Assembly (NCBI GenBank): GCA_023446735.1
Contig: JAEXPQ010000157.1
Location: 1 to 31,750 of the forward strand
Reading direction: 5' to 3'
DNA: 31,750 nt
Source: Verrucomicrobiota bacterium
GTDB lineage: Bacteria > Verrucomicrobiota > Verrucomicrobiia > Opitutales > Opitutaceae
The notes beneath the pieces were generated by a model that saw only the letters and a list, made by a program, of their open reading frames with translations, was not told the DNA's origin and did no database searches. Positions 1-6,835 of this stretch are shown here, one piece after another. A program made the translations under genes and the position numbers. How positions within the stretch are numbered: the first letter of the stretch is position 1; each line of letters opens with the position of its first letter.

Positions 1-548
1 ACTTCCGCCGCGTGCAGGCCAGCTCCAACGACCCGATCTTCCGCTGGTTCAAGAAGCACAACCCGCACATGACCGAGAAGTCGGTCTACAACGAGGGCAC
101 CGAGGTCATCACCTTCCCGGTCGAGGCTCCGCCGCACGCTCTCCTCAAGGACGATGTGCCCGCCCTCCGCCTCCTCGAGTACGTCCGCCTCGTCCAGGAA
201 AACTGGGTGCAGGGCGGCCGGGCCGTCACCACCTACACCGACGCCCACCACAACGTCTCCAACACGATCACCGTGCAGGCCGACGAGTGGCCCGCCGTCG
301 CCGAGTTCATCTGGGAGAACCAGCACGCCTTCACCGGCGTCGCCCTCCTCGGCGCCAGCGGCGACAAGGACTACCGCCAGGCCCCCCGCGAGGCCATCGC
401 CGGCCGCGAGGACATCCGCAAGTGGAACAGCCTGCACTACACCCCGGTGGACTACGCCAAAGTCCCCGAGAAGGAGGACCACACCGCCGGCCACGAGTCC
501 CGCGGCGCCGCCACCGCCTGCGCGGGCGGCAAGTGCGAGCTCGTCTGA
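1..548 (+). CDS. nrdJ: Adenosylcobalamin-dependent ribonucleoside-triphosphate reductase, C-terminal part (5' end outside window)
   Basis: The reading frame is open from the first base, so this is the last ~180 residues of a longer gene. Class II ribonucleotide reductases make deoxyribonucleotides using coenzyme B12 and need no oxygen. Visible signs are the FRWFKKHNPHMTEKSVYN and VITFPVEAPP segments, which are typical of the monomeric RTPR type (Lactobacillus leichmannii-like), and the extreme C-terminal CAGGKC motif, the swinging cysteine pair that re-reduces the active site. A GTG at position 12 could be mistaken for a start, but the frame continues upstream as FRRVQASSND, so it is internal. 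A strong terminator follows. Confidence is high for the family, and the missing N-terminus cannot be judged. Confidence 0.9.
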   Translation, partial: FRRVQASSNDPIFRWFKKHNPHMTEKSVYNEGTEVITFPVEAPPHALLKDDVPALRLLEYVRLVQENWVQGGRAVTTYTDAHHNVSNTITVQADEWPAVAEFIWENQHAFTGVALLGASGDKDYRQAPREAIAGREDIRKWNSLHYTPVDYAKVPEKEDHTAGHESRGAATACAGGKCELV

Positions 549-624
549 GTCGAGACACTTTCGGGCGCGGCGTCGGCCGCGCTCCCGGAAACCAGCCCTA
601 AACCCCACAGATTACCGGCCCCCC

Positions 625-661
625 AGGGCGGACGCTCCCCACGGCGTCCGCCCTGTTTTTT
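625..661 (+). terminator. Rho-independent terminator of nrdJ
   Basis: There is a perfect 11-bp stem (625-635 pairing with 644-654) with an 8-base loop, followed by G and a run of six T (656-661). It lies 77 bases after the nrdJ stop codon and is the most canonical terminator in the window. Confidence 0.92.
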
Positions 662-1041
662 CTGCGCATCCGGATGGGCGCAGCACGGGCGACGCGAGTC
701 CGCGCGAAGAATGGCTCGCGCCCCGGTGGAAATGGAGACGGGGCGCTGTCGGCTCGGCGCAGAAACGGCAGTTCGGCCAAGTCCCGGCGGCGGAGGAGAG
801 ACGGAAGGAGATCACAGAGGGGGACTTGGGTATTCGAGATGTGGTCCGGCCGGCTCACCCGAATGGGGAGCGCCTCCAGAATCCAGTATTCCTCCGAACT
901 CTCCGTGTACTCTTTCCCTATCTCTGTGCCCTCTGTGTCCAACGGCTTCGTTTCGGTTCAGCGCCGTTCGCCGGAGTTCCGTTCTGCCGTGCCGGGGCCG
1001 AAGCCGTGGCGGCTCTCGCGACAGTGCAAACTGTATCCGGG
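662..1041. other. Non-coding spacer between convergent genes, with a decayed intergenic repeat
   Basis: No credible gene lies here; the short frames on both strands have no recognisable protein character. From about 889 to 944 the sequence contains CTCCGTGTACTC and CTCTGTGCCCTCTGTGTCC, a CTCTGTG-rich pattern resembling short dispersed intergenic repeats that I recall from verrucomicrobial and planctomycete genomes. A related ATCACAGAGGG lies near 809-819. The attribution to a repeat family is from memory and untested here. Confidence 0.5.
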
Positions 1042-2523
1042 CTATTCAGCCAGCGCGGTGCTGCAGCGGCGGAAATGGTGGCCGTAGATGGCGAGAGTCA
1101 CGGCGAGCTGGAACGAGGCCGGGCGGCGCAGGCAGGTCCAAGCGAGGAGGTGCCAGTAGTGGAAACGTTCGCGGCCGAGGATGCCGAGACGCACGCTGGA
1201 ATGGACGAAGGTCCACCATTGCGATGGGCGGACCATGAGCGAGAATTTGGGCTGCTTGAACTCGCGCAGGAAGGTGCGCACACGCCGGTAGTACGGACTC
1301 GGGGCGTAGATCGACTCCATCAACCGGCGATAGCCGGCGCGTAGCTCCGCGAGATCCATCCGGGGGACGAAGTTGGTCGTGCCGTCGACGTTGTCGCCGC
1401 TGGAGCGGCCGAGCAGCCGGCCCTCTCGGGCGAGGCGGGCGTGCAGTTTGGTGTCGGGCAGCGCGTTGAGAAGTCCCACCATCGCGGTGACGATGCCGCT
1501 CTGCTGGATGAACTCCATCTGCCGGCGGAAGATCGACGCCGTGTCGCTGTCGAAGCCGACGATGAAGCCGCCCTGGACTTGGAGCCCGAGACGCTGGAGG
1601 CGCTTCACGTCGGCGACGAGGTCGCGACCGCGGTTCTGGATCTTGTGGCATTCCGCGAGGCCGGCGTCGTCGGGCGTCTCGATGCCGATGAAGACGGTGT
1701 CGAAGTTGGCCGCGACGAGCTGGCGGGCGAGTGGCTCGTCGTCGGCGAGGTTGATGGAGGCTTCCGTGTAGAAGGTGAGGCGGCGGCGGTGGGCACGTTG
1801 CCATTCGATCAGGTGGGGCAGGAGCTCGGTGCGCAGGGTGCGCTTGTTGCCGATGAAGTTGTCGTCGACGAAGAACACCTGGCCGCTCCAGCCGGCCGCG
1901 ACCAGGGCGTCCAGCTCGGCGAGGACCTGCGCGGGGGACTTGGTGCGCGGTCGGTGTCCGAATTTGGCGGTGACATCGCAGAACTCGCAGTCGAACGGAC
2001 AGCCGCGCGAGTACTGCAGGCTCATGGAGGCGTAGCGGCGGAGGTCGGCGAGGTGCCAGAGGGGCACGGGCGCGGCGGCCATCTCGGGGAATTCGGCGGT
2101 GCGGTAGAGCGGCTGCGGCGTGCCGGCGGCGAGGTCGCGCAGGAAGGGCGGCAGGGTCGCCTCGGCTTCGTTGAGGACGAAGTGGTCGACGCCGGGAAAC
2201 TGCGCGTGGTCGCTGGTGAAGAGCGGACCGCCGGCGACGATGCGTTTTCCTGCGGCGCGGCACCGGGCGACCAGTTCGACGACGGAGGCGCGTTGCGCGA
2301 TCATCGCGCCGAGGAAGACGATGTCGGCCCAGGCGAGATCGCGGTCGGTGAGCGGGCGGACGTTGGTGTCGACGAGACGTTTCGCCCATTCGGAGGGCAA
2401 CAACGCGGCGACAGTGAGCAGGCCCAGCGGCGGGAAGGCGGCCTTTTTCCGGACAAATTTGAGCGCGTGCTTGAAGCTCCAGAAGGTGTCCGGGAACTCC
2501 GGGTAGAGAAGGAGGACGTTCAT
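1042..2523 (-). CDS. B12-binding domain radical SAM protein, DUF4070 type
   Basis: This is a 493-residue protein. The N-terminal ~130 residues are a B12-binding-like Rossmann domain (MNVLLLYPEFPDTFWSF at the start, FVLNEAEATLPPF near residue 120). The radical SAM core follows with the iron-sulfur cluster motif GCPFDCEFC (Cys175, Cys179, Cys182), then a DUF4070-like C-terminal region. Family members use a 4Fe-4S cluster and S-adenosylmethionine to generate a radical, and several relatives methylate unactivated carbons with cobalamin; the substrate of this subfamily is not known to me. I chose the ATG at 2523 because family members begin at this M-x-hydrophobic stretch. The frame is open further upstream (to 2658), but that part is unlike the family and would overlap the divergent hisA start. 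Confidence 0.87.
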   Translation of the reverse strand: MNVLLLYPEFPDTFWSFKHALKFVRKKAAFPPLGLLTVAALLPSEWAKRLVDTNVRPLTDRDLAWADIVFLGAMIAQRASVVELVARCRAAGKRIVAGGPLFTSDHAQFPGVDHFVLNEAEATLPPFLRDLAAGTPQPLYRTAEFPEMAAAPVPLWHLADLRRYASMSLQYSRGCPFDCEFCDVTAKFGHRPRTKSPAQVLAELDALVAAGWSGQVFFVDDNFIGNKRTLRTELLPHLIEWQRAHRRRLTFYTEASINLADDEPLARQLVAANFDTVFIGIETPDDAGLAECHKIQNRGRDLVADVKRLQRLGLQVQGGFIVGFDSDTASIFRRQMEFIQQSGIVTAMVGLLNALPDTKLHARLAREGRLLGRSSGDNVDGTTNFVPRMDLAELRAGYRRLMESIYAPSPYYRRVRTFLREFKQPKFSLMVRPSQWWTFVHSSVRLGILGRERFHYWHLLAWTCLRRPASFQLAVTLAIYGHHFRRCSTALAE

Positions 2524-2650
2524 CGCAGTAGCCGCACGATATGCGGTGGGCGCGAAACGGCAGGAGCGCCCTTCGTAATCGGCCGGTGGCGGCCGGCCGG
2601 CGCCGCACAACCGGCTTGCGCCGGAGCGGCGGGACCGCGCCAATGGCGGG

Positions 2651-3379
2651 GTGTTCATCCTCTATCCTGCCATCGACCTCAAGGGCGGCCGTTGCGTGCG
2701 GCTGACGCAGGGCCGCGCCGATGCGGCCACGATCTACCGTGACAACCCGGCCGAAGTGGCCGGCGAGTTCGCTGCCGCCGGGGCCGCGTGGATCCATGTT
2801 GTCGATCTCGATGGTGCGTTCACCGGTGCGCCGCAGAACGCCGCCGCTGTCGCCGCGATCGCCAAGGTTGCGCCGCGCCTTCAGCTCGGCGGTGGGATGC
2901 GCACCCGCGAGGGCGTGGCCGCGGCGTTGACCGCCGGCGTGAGCCGCGTGGTGATCGGCACCAAGGCTTGGGAGGACGAGGCGTTCCTCCGCGATGTGGT
3001 GCAGGCGCACGGCAACAAGATCGCCGTCGGCATCGATGCTCGTGACGGCTTTGTCACGATCAAGGGCTGGGTCGAGAAGACCGCGACTCGCGCGGTGGAG
3101 CTCGCCCGAAAGGCCGAGGCGCTCGGCGTGCGTACGATCATTTACACTGACATCGCGACCGACGGCATGTTGACCGGCCCGAACTATGCGGCGCTCACGG
3201 AATTGCTGGGCGCGGTGCGTTGCCAGGTGATCGCCTCCGGCGGTGTCTCGAAACTCGAGGACATCACCACGCTGGCGGCGCTGGCCAAGCGGCACCCACA
3301 CCTCGACGGCGTGATCGTCGGCAAGGCGATCTACGAAGGTCGCGTCAACGTCGCCGAAGCGCTCGCGGCGGTGCGCTGA
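2651..3379 (+). CDS. hisA: Phosphoribosylformimino-5-aminoimidazole carboxamide ribotide isomerase HisA
   Basis: This (beta/alpha)8 barrel isomerase catalyses the fourth step of histidine biosynthesis, an Amadori rearrangement of ProFAR to PRFAR. At 242 residues it has the normal length. The family signature PAIDLKGGRCVRL opens the protein, with catalytic Asp9. VGIDARDG carries the second catalytic aspartate (Asp129), and IYTDIATDGML and IASGGVSKLED carry the phosphate-binding loops. The start is GTG at 2651, chosen because the family begins within a few residues of the IPAIDL strand; no strong ribosome binding site is visible. It stands alone here, with no other his gene next to it, and is divergent from the radical SAM gene across 127 bases. 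Confidence 0.93.
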   Translation: MFILYPAIDLKGGRCVRLTQGRADAATIYRDNPAEVAGEFAAAGAAWIHVVDLDGAFTGAPQNAAAVAAIAKVAPRLQLGGGMRTREGVAAALTAGVSRVVIGTKAWEDEAFLRDVVQAHGNKIAVGIDARDGFVTIKGWVEKTATRAVELARKAEALGVRTIIYTDIATDGMLTGPNYAALTELLGAVRCQVIASGGVSKLEDITTLAALAKRHPHLDGVIVGKAIYEGRVNVAEALAAVR

Positions 3380-3532
3380 GCCGGGACGTCGGCTGAGCCC
3401 GACGAGAGCCGCAGCACGCCGATCGACTGCGGTCTCTCCTCCGGAAGCACGCGACCGAGTTCCCGGGCGTGCGCGGTCGTCGCGCGGCGAACACGCGGGT
3501 GATGCGGTGGCGACCACCGCGCGGATCCGCGC

Positions 3533-4921
3533 TCACTGCGCAGGGATCTGCTCCGCCAGCTCTTCGAGCGGGTAGGTGACGATCTCGGCGAGGGTCGGGT
3601 GGTACCAGTGGGCCCGCAGCAGGTCGTGCACCGTCGCCCGCATCGTGACGGCGACACTGAAGATATGGATCAGCTCGCCGGCGTCCTTGCCGACGATCTC
3701 GGCGCCCAGCACCCGGCCGCCGGCCCGGTCGGCGATCACCTTCACGAAGCCGTGTTTCGCCTCCATCAGGATGGACTTGCCGTGATCGTCGAACGGATAG
3801 CTGGCGGCGGCCCATGCGACGCCGGCTTCCGCCAGTTCCTTTTCGGAGCGCCCGACCACCGCGACCTGCGGGTCGGTGAACACGACCTGCACGAGCCCGC
3901 TGTAGTCGACCGGTTTCAACCCCGGCCGGCCGAACGCGTGGCGGGCGGCGAGTTCGCCCTGCGCCACCGCGGTGTGCACGATCTCGAACGGCCCCGTGCA
4001 GTCGCCGCCGGCGTAAATGTGCGGCTGCGAAGTCTGTTGCCACTCGTTGACGCGAATACGCCCGCCGGGTTCGACGGCCACGCCGGCCGCGGCGAGGTTG
4101 AGCGCGGCGGTGTCGGGTTCGCGGCCGAGGGCGTTGAGCAGATGCCGGGCGCGGCGTACGAGCGTCTTTCCCTCGTGGAGAAACTCGACCTCGAAACCGT
4201 CGGCAGTGCGGCGGACCTGGCGGAGCACGGTGCCTGTGAGGAGCTCGATGCCCTCGTCGCCGAAGGCGTGCTCGACGACGGTGGAGACCGCCGGGGCGAA
4301 CTCCTTGAGCACGTGCGGCGAGCGCTGGAGCTGCGTGACCTGCGCTCCGAGCCGCCGGAGCAGTTGCGCGAGTTCGCACGCGACGACGCCGCCGCCCAGC
4401 ACGATCACGCTTTCGGGGAGGACATCGAGTTCGAGCACATCGTCGCTGATCCACGGCTTGGCTTCGGCGAGGCCTGGCACGGCCGGCCAGCTCACGCGGG
4501 ATCCGGTGGCGACGAGGATGCGGTCGGCGGTGAGCGTATCGCCGTTGTCGAGCGCGACAGTGTGCGGGTCGACAAAGCGCGCGCTGGCGCGATGAATCGC
4601 GTAGCGCCCGGAGTTCATCGCTTTCTCACGGTAGGCGGCGAACTCGCCGATCACCGCGAGCTTGCGCGCGTGCAGCGCCGCCATGTCGGCGCGCGCGCCC
4701 TCGATCGCGAGGCCGAACTTGGCGGCGTTCCGGGCGAGGTGCAACACTTCGGCGCTGTAGAGCAGTGTCTTGGATGGCATGCAACCGCGCAGGATGCAAA
4801 GGCCGCCGAGCGCGGGCGCGCCGTCGACGATTGCGACACGATCGGCGAAGTCGCGGGCGACGCGCGCGGCATTGAAGCCGGCGCTGCCGCCGCCGAGGAC
4901 GAGGAAGTCGTAGTGGGACAT
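3533..4921 (-). CDS. FAD-dependent pyridine nucleotide-disulfide oxidoreductase (dihydrolipoyl dehydrogenase/mercuric reductase-like)
   Basis: This 462-residue cytosolic flavoprotein has an N-terminal FAD dinucleotide fold (LVLGGGSAGFNAAR), a redox-active disulfide in GGLCILRGCMPSK (Cys42 and Cys47), an NAD(P) fold (VIVLGGGVVACELA), the second FAD motif (YAGGDCTG) and a C-terminal dimerisation domain with HPTLAE (His441, Glu446), the proton-relay pair of disulfide reductases. The active-site loop differs from the usual GGTCLNVGCIPSK, so the exact substrate is unclear. No 2-oxoacid dehydrogenase or mer gene is nearby. Start at the ATG at 4921; upstream in-frame sequence is unlike the family. 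Catalytic competence is likely; the specific function is not assignable. Confidence 0.85.
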   Translation of the reverse strand: MSHYDFLVLGGGSAGFNAARVARDFADRVAIVDGAPALGGLCILRGCMPSKTLLYSAEVLHLARNAAKFGLAIEGARADMAALHARKLAVIGEFAAYREKAMNSGRYAIHRASARFVDPHTVALDNGDTLTADRILVATGSRVSWPAVPGLAEAKPWISDDVLELDVLPESVIVLGGGVVACELAQLLRRLGAQVTQLQRSPHVLKEFAPAVSTVVEHAFGDEGIELLTGTVLRQVRRTADGFEVEFLHEGKTLVRRARHLLNALGREPDTAALNLAAAGVAVEPGGRIRVNEWQQTSQPHIYAGGDCTGPFEIVHTAVAQGELAARHAFGRPGLKPVDYSGLVQVVFTDPQVAVVGRSEKELAEAGVAWAAASYPFDDHGKSILMEAKHGFVKVIADRAGGRVLGAEIVGKDAGELIHIFSVAVTMRATVHDLLRAHWYHPTLAEIVTYPLEELAEQIPAQ

Positions 4922-4976
4922 GCGGAGAACGAACGTGGCCGACGATGGCGGCTCCCGTGTCCGACGCAACCTGTGT

Positions 4977-4996
4977 GGGGCGCTGCGTTGCGCCCC
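4977..4996 (-). other. Hairpin in the leader of the disulfide oxidoreductase gene
   Basis: There is a perfect 7-bp GC stem (4977-4983 with 4990-4996) and a 6-base loop, 55 bases upstream of the start at 4921. It lies where a third attC-like site would be expected downstream of the last small integron-type gene, but the flanking core sequences match poorly, so I leave it as a plain hairpin. Confidence 0.45.
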
Positions 4997-5069
4997 CCCG
5001 CCCGATCCCGCCACCGGAGACGCTGTTGCTCGGTTTCCGGCGGCCCGCGCCGCGCGCGGCGGCTGGTTC

Positions 5070-5393
5070 TTAACGATCTCTTCGGCTCCGGCGGTACAAG
5101 ATCAGCTCACGGGCGATGCTGAAGAGCAGCGCGTAGAGGAACGACCCAATGACCAACGCGACGACCAGAATCTCCCACCCGTTTTCCGAGAATGGTGGGA
5201 CGAGCCAGAAGGCCGGATATGCCGGAGCGAGGAAAACCATGAGGAGATTCGGTCGCGCCCCACATGGTCCGATAGATCCGGTGAACAGATTCGCTACGAC
5301 AGCGACTCCCATGGCAAGAAACCCGACAGGGAACAGGCGGACCGATCTCTGCAACACCGATCCTATTCTTACCGCCATGCTTGGTGTGTGCAT
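5070..5393 (-). CDS. Small predicted membrane protein, third gene of the cassette-like array
   Basis: This 107-residue protein of no family I recognise has three hydrophobic stretches at about residues 19-38, 50-68 and 73-95. The third is followed by a basic tail (LILYRRSRRDR) that would stay in the cytoplasm by the positive-inside rule. The start is the ATG at 5393, seven bases after the core-like site GTTGGGC; a second ATG lies five codons in. Codon use and base composition are less GC-biased than in flanking housekeeping genes. It is the cassette farthest from the integrase remnant. Confidence 0.6.
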   Translation of the reverse strand: MHTPSMAVRIGSVLQRSVRLFPVGFLAMGVAVVANLFTGSIGPCGARPNLLMVFLAPAYPAFWLVPPFSENGWEILVVALVIGSFLYALLFSIARELILYRRSRRDR

Positions 5394-5400
5394 TTCGTTT

Positions 5401-5482
5401 GCCCAACGATTCAGGGACGTTGGCTCTCCGGCTCGGTCGAAGAGGACGAGGCCTTTGCCGGCGTTCGCTGTAGTGGTTGGCC
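5401..5482 (-). repeat. attC-like recombination site between the second and third small genes
   Basis: This 82-bp imperfect inverted repeat has the layout of an integron attC. Outer 7-base arms are GCCCAAC (5401-5407) and GTTGGCC (5476-5482), pairing at 6 of 7. A short unpaired spacer follows (GATT on one side, TAGTG on the other). Then come inner arms CAGGGACG (5412-5419) and CGTTCGCTG (5462-5470), which pair with one mismatch and one extra base, and a further CCGGC/GCCGG stem. On the minus strand the right-hand core reads GTTGGGC, matching the GTTRRRY consensus exactly. Confidence 0.62.
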
Positions 5483-5523
5483 TCCGTTTTCTGAGATCAT
5501 TGGTGGTCGGCGGTCATGGGGAA

Positions 5524-5730
5524 TCAGCCTTTGGCTTCCTTCTTTTTTTTCCGACGCGGAATGTGCCGGTGGAATAAGTACACCGGGGCGATCAACGGGA
5601 GCATGATCGACATCACGATGCACCAGGACAGACGCTCGACCTTGTCTTCCTCACTGTAGACGCAGTCGAAGAACATCCAGATGATGAAGGCTAGGTAGGC
5701 CCAGCCGATGATCTGCCAGAGAATGTACAT
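5524..5730 (-). CDS. Small predicted membrane protein, second gene of the cassette-like array
   Basis: This 68-residue protein has two hydrophobic segments (about residues 2-21 and 36-53) and a strongly basic C-terminus (RRKKKKEAKG). Aromatic residues (WQIIGWAYLAFIIWMFF) fill the first segment. No family is recognised. The start is the ATG at 5730, 16 bases after the core-like GTTAGCC. It lies between two attC-like sites, as an integron cassette gene would. It could be a membrane micropeptide of any function; nothing more can be said from sequence. Confidence 0.6.
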   Translation of the reverse strand: MYILWQIIGWAYLAFIIWMFFDCVYSEEDKVERLSWCIVMSIMLPLIAPVYLFHRHIPRRKKKKEAKG

Positions 5731-5746
5731 CCGATGATATTCTTTC

Positions 5747-5840
5747 GGCTAACGCCTACGGATGAGCCGTGGCGGGCCGTGGACTGTGATTGGAAGGCGG
5801 GCACTTAACCGCCGCTGGCCTCTGGCCGCTGGTGTGCACC
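5747..5840 (-). repeat. Degenerate attC-like site between the first and second small genes
   Basis: The end next to the second gene has a core-like GGCTAAC (5747-5753; GTTAGCC on the minus strand), one base off the consensus. The far end is poorly conserved, but the element is followed by an 11-base stretch, CCTCCGTTTTC (5840-5850), found at the equivalent position (5481-5491) beside the better attC-like site. The inner arms do not form an obvious simple stem. I infer a decayed relative of the site at 5401-5482. Confidence 0.42.
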
Positions 5841-5879
5841 CTCCGTTTTCATGACGCGGTGCGCGCGGTGAGGCCCGAG

Positions 5880-6059
5880 CTATTCATCCTTCTTTTCTTT
5901 CTTTGAGAACATCGCTGGGCCGAGCAGGCCAAATACAATCCCGAGTGCAAGCCACAGGCCTAGATTGTCGGTTGCGACGCCTACTGCCACGCCGACTGGG
6001 AGGCAGATGGCGAGCCAAGTCGTGTCGATCGGCAGCTTCTTACTTGAGGGATCAGACAT
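5880..6059 (-). CDS. Small predicted membrane protein, first gene of the cassette-like array
   Basis: The minus strand encodes 59 residues from ATG at 6059 to TAG at 5880. The protein starts MSDPSSKKLPID, then has two hydrophobic stretches (about residues 15-29 and 33-51) separated by a TDN turn, and ends in a charged tail (SKKEKKDE). This looks like a helical hairpin with both ends in the cytoplasm, and the amino-acid pattern is that of a real small membrane protein. It starts eight bases after a GTT-type core (GTTCGCC) and just below a promoter-like sequence. Family unknown. Confidence 0.62.
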   Translation of the reverse strand: MSDPSSKKLPIDTTWLAICLPVGVAVGVATDNLGLWLALGIVFGLLGPAMFSKKEKKDE

Positions 6060-6067
6060 ATACTTTG

Positions 6068-6108
6068 GGCGAACAGTGTATTATGCCACGCGGGTTTTGC
6101 CTTATATC
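6068..6108 (-). promoter_or_regulatory. Possible cassette promoter and core site ahead of the first small gene
   Basis: On the minus strand TGG-CATAAT (6080-6088) forms an extended -10 element. A weak -35 (GATATA, 6103-6108) lies 17 bases upstream. The predicted transcript would begin within the core-like GTTCGCC (6068-6074) about 14 bases before the ATG at 6059. This position fits a cassette promoter near an integron attachment site. The -35 match is poor and the call rests mainly on the -10. Confidence 0.38.
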
Positions 6109-6240
6109 AGCGCGGGGCGCTCGGCGGGCGCGAGGGGGAGGCGCGGGGAACGTGGCATGGTAATTTTCTGGAGGCGCGGCACCTTGGCGGCAAGGGCGGA
6201 GTCCGCGTCGCGTCGGGATCCTAACCTGACATCCCCGAAA

Positions 6241-6570
6241 TCGGCAGGAAGCCCGGCGGGGACACGGATGTGGCAGTAGGTGTTCCCAAGGAGAGAGATC
6301 TCCCGGGATCGGCAGACCGGGATCATCCGGCGGCACCATGTGCTCGACGGCACGTTCCAGCGAGTCATCAAAACGGACGCTGCCCGCGCCGGCTTCGATC
6401 AACGGGTGACGCGCCACGCGCTGTGGCGCTCGTTCGCCACTTATCTGCTCGAAAGCGGATCAGTCATCCGCTCGGTGCAGGACTTGCTGGGATACGCGAA
6501 AGTCGAGACCACCCGGATCAATCTGCACTGCATGTCCAAATCCGGCCTCGGCGCCCCGAGCCCGCTGGAC
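6241..6570 (+). pseudogene. Integron integrase (IntI-type tyrosine recombinase) remnant
   Basis: The frame from 6280 encodes ~97 residues matching the C-terminal catalytic part of IntI integrases: VFPRREISRD, the IIRRHHV segment, HALWRSFATYLLESG, VQDLLGY and GLGAPSPLD, a characteristic IntI ending. Decay is evident. An in-frame TAG (6277-6279) stands where family members have Tyr in a WQYVFP-like stretch. The catalytic Arg of HxLR is Trp (TGG, 6424-6426). The conserved His of LLGH is Tyr (TAC, 6493-6495). The nucleophile Tyr is Asn (AAT, 6520-6522). The N-terminal two-thirds are absent. The enzyme cannot be active. The frame could also be drawn as a GTG-started ORF, but its lost residues argue for a pseudogene. 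Confidence 0.83.
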
Positions 6571-6835
6571 GGGTGCAGCACCGGGCGAGCGACGAAGGAC
6601 CGAGGCCGGAGGACAGAAGGCGGGCGTGGCAGTAGCAAGTGACAGGTGGCAGGTGGCAAGTGGGGAGGAGGGCGGAAAATGGATGACAGAGGGCGGATCG
6701 GAACGGTCCGCCGACGAACGGCGCCCCGACCCGAAACTCGGAACCGAAAACCCGAAACTCCCTTGCCGTAACCATGAACCCGGAACTCCCGAACTCTGCG
6801 CCCGATGCAGGCCGGAGCGGGCGCGCTGAGCCGTT
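6571..6835. other. Non-coding spacer with repetitive, degenerate sequence
   Basis: No gene is seen here. The stretch 6641-6665 repeats GTGGCAGGTGGCAAGTGG-like units, and 6729-6800 repeats CCCGAAACTC, GGAACCGAAAAC and CCCGGAACTCCC-like words. Similar self-derived short-period sequence occurs in other spacers of this window (near 10871-10908, 16605-16650 and 27676-27705), which suggests a genome-wide habit of spacer DNA rather than a gene. Confidence 0.5.

Larger units (their letters stand above)
5070..6570. mobile_element. Relict integron: decayed integrase with a short cassette array
   Basis: Three very small genes on the minus strand (59, 68 and 107 residues) each start 7-16 bases after a GTT-type core site (GTTCGCC, GTTAGCC, GTTGGGC). 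attC-like sequences separate them, and all lie on the 5' side of a plus-strand IntI-type integrase remnant. Integrase and cassettes facing away from each other is the standard integron arrangement. The small-gene stretch is visibly less GC-rich than its surroundings. Only the last ~100 codons of the integrase remain and its catalytic residues are changed, so the element is probably immobile. What supports the call is the combination of signs; each one alone would be weak. Confidence 0.68.

Noticed and set aside
598..942. 114-codon minus-strand frame after nrdJ
   Set aside because: It spans the nrdJ terminator and a decayed repeat and has no protein-like pattern.
1046..3517. 823-codon minus-strand frame across the radical SAM gene and hisA
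   Set aside because: It is a different frame from the radical SAM gene and antisense to hisA; Arg/Pro/His-rich translation typical of a GC-driven shadow.
4968..5044. Third attC-like site after the 107-residue gene
   Set aside because: Candidate cores GAGCAAC and GTTGCGT (minus strand) pair only partly and the inner arms do not match the plan of 5401-5482; kept only as a hairpin at 4977-4996.
3599..5122. 507-codon plus-strand frame opposite the disulfide oxidoreductase
   Set aside because: It is an antisense shadow without motifs and would overlap the real gene entirely.
6160..6240. Possible N-terminal integrase remains (a GGKGG-like stretch in another frame upstream of the remnant)
   Set aside because: The similarity to the IntI GKGGKDRV motif is only a few residues and in a different frame; too weak to claim.
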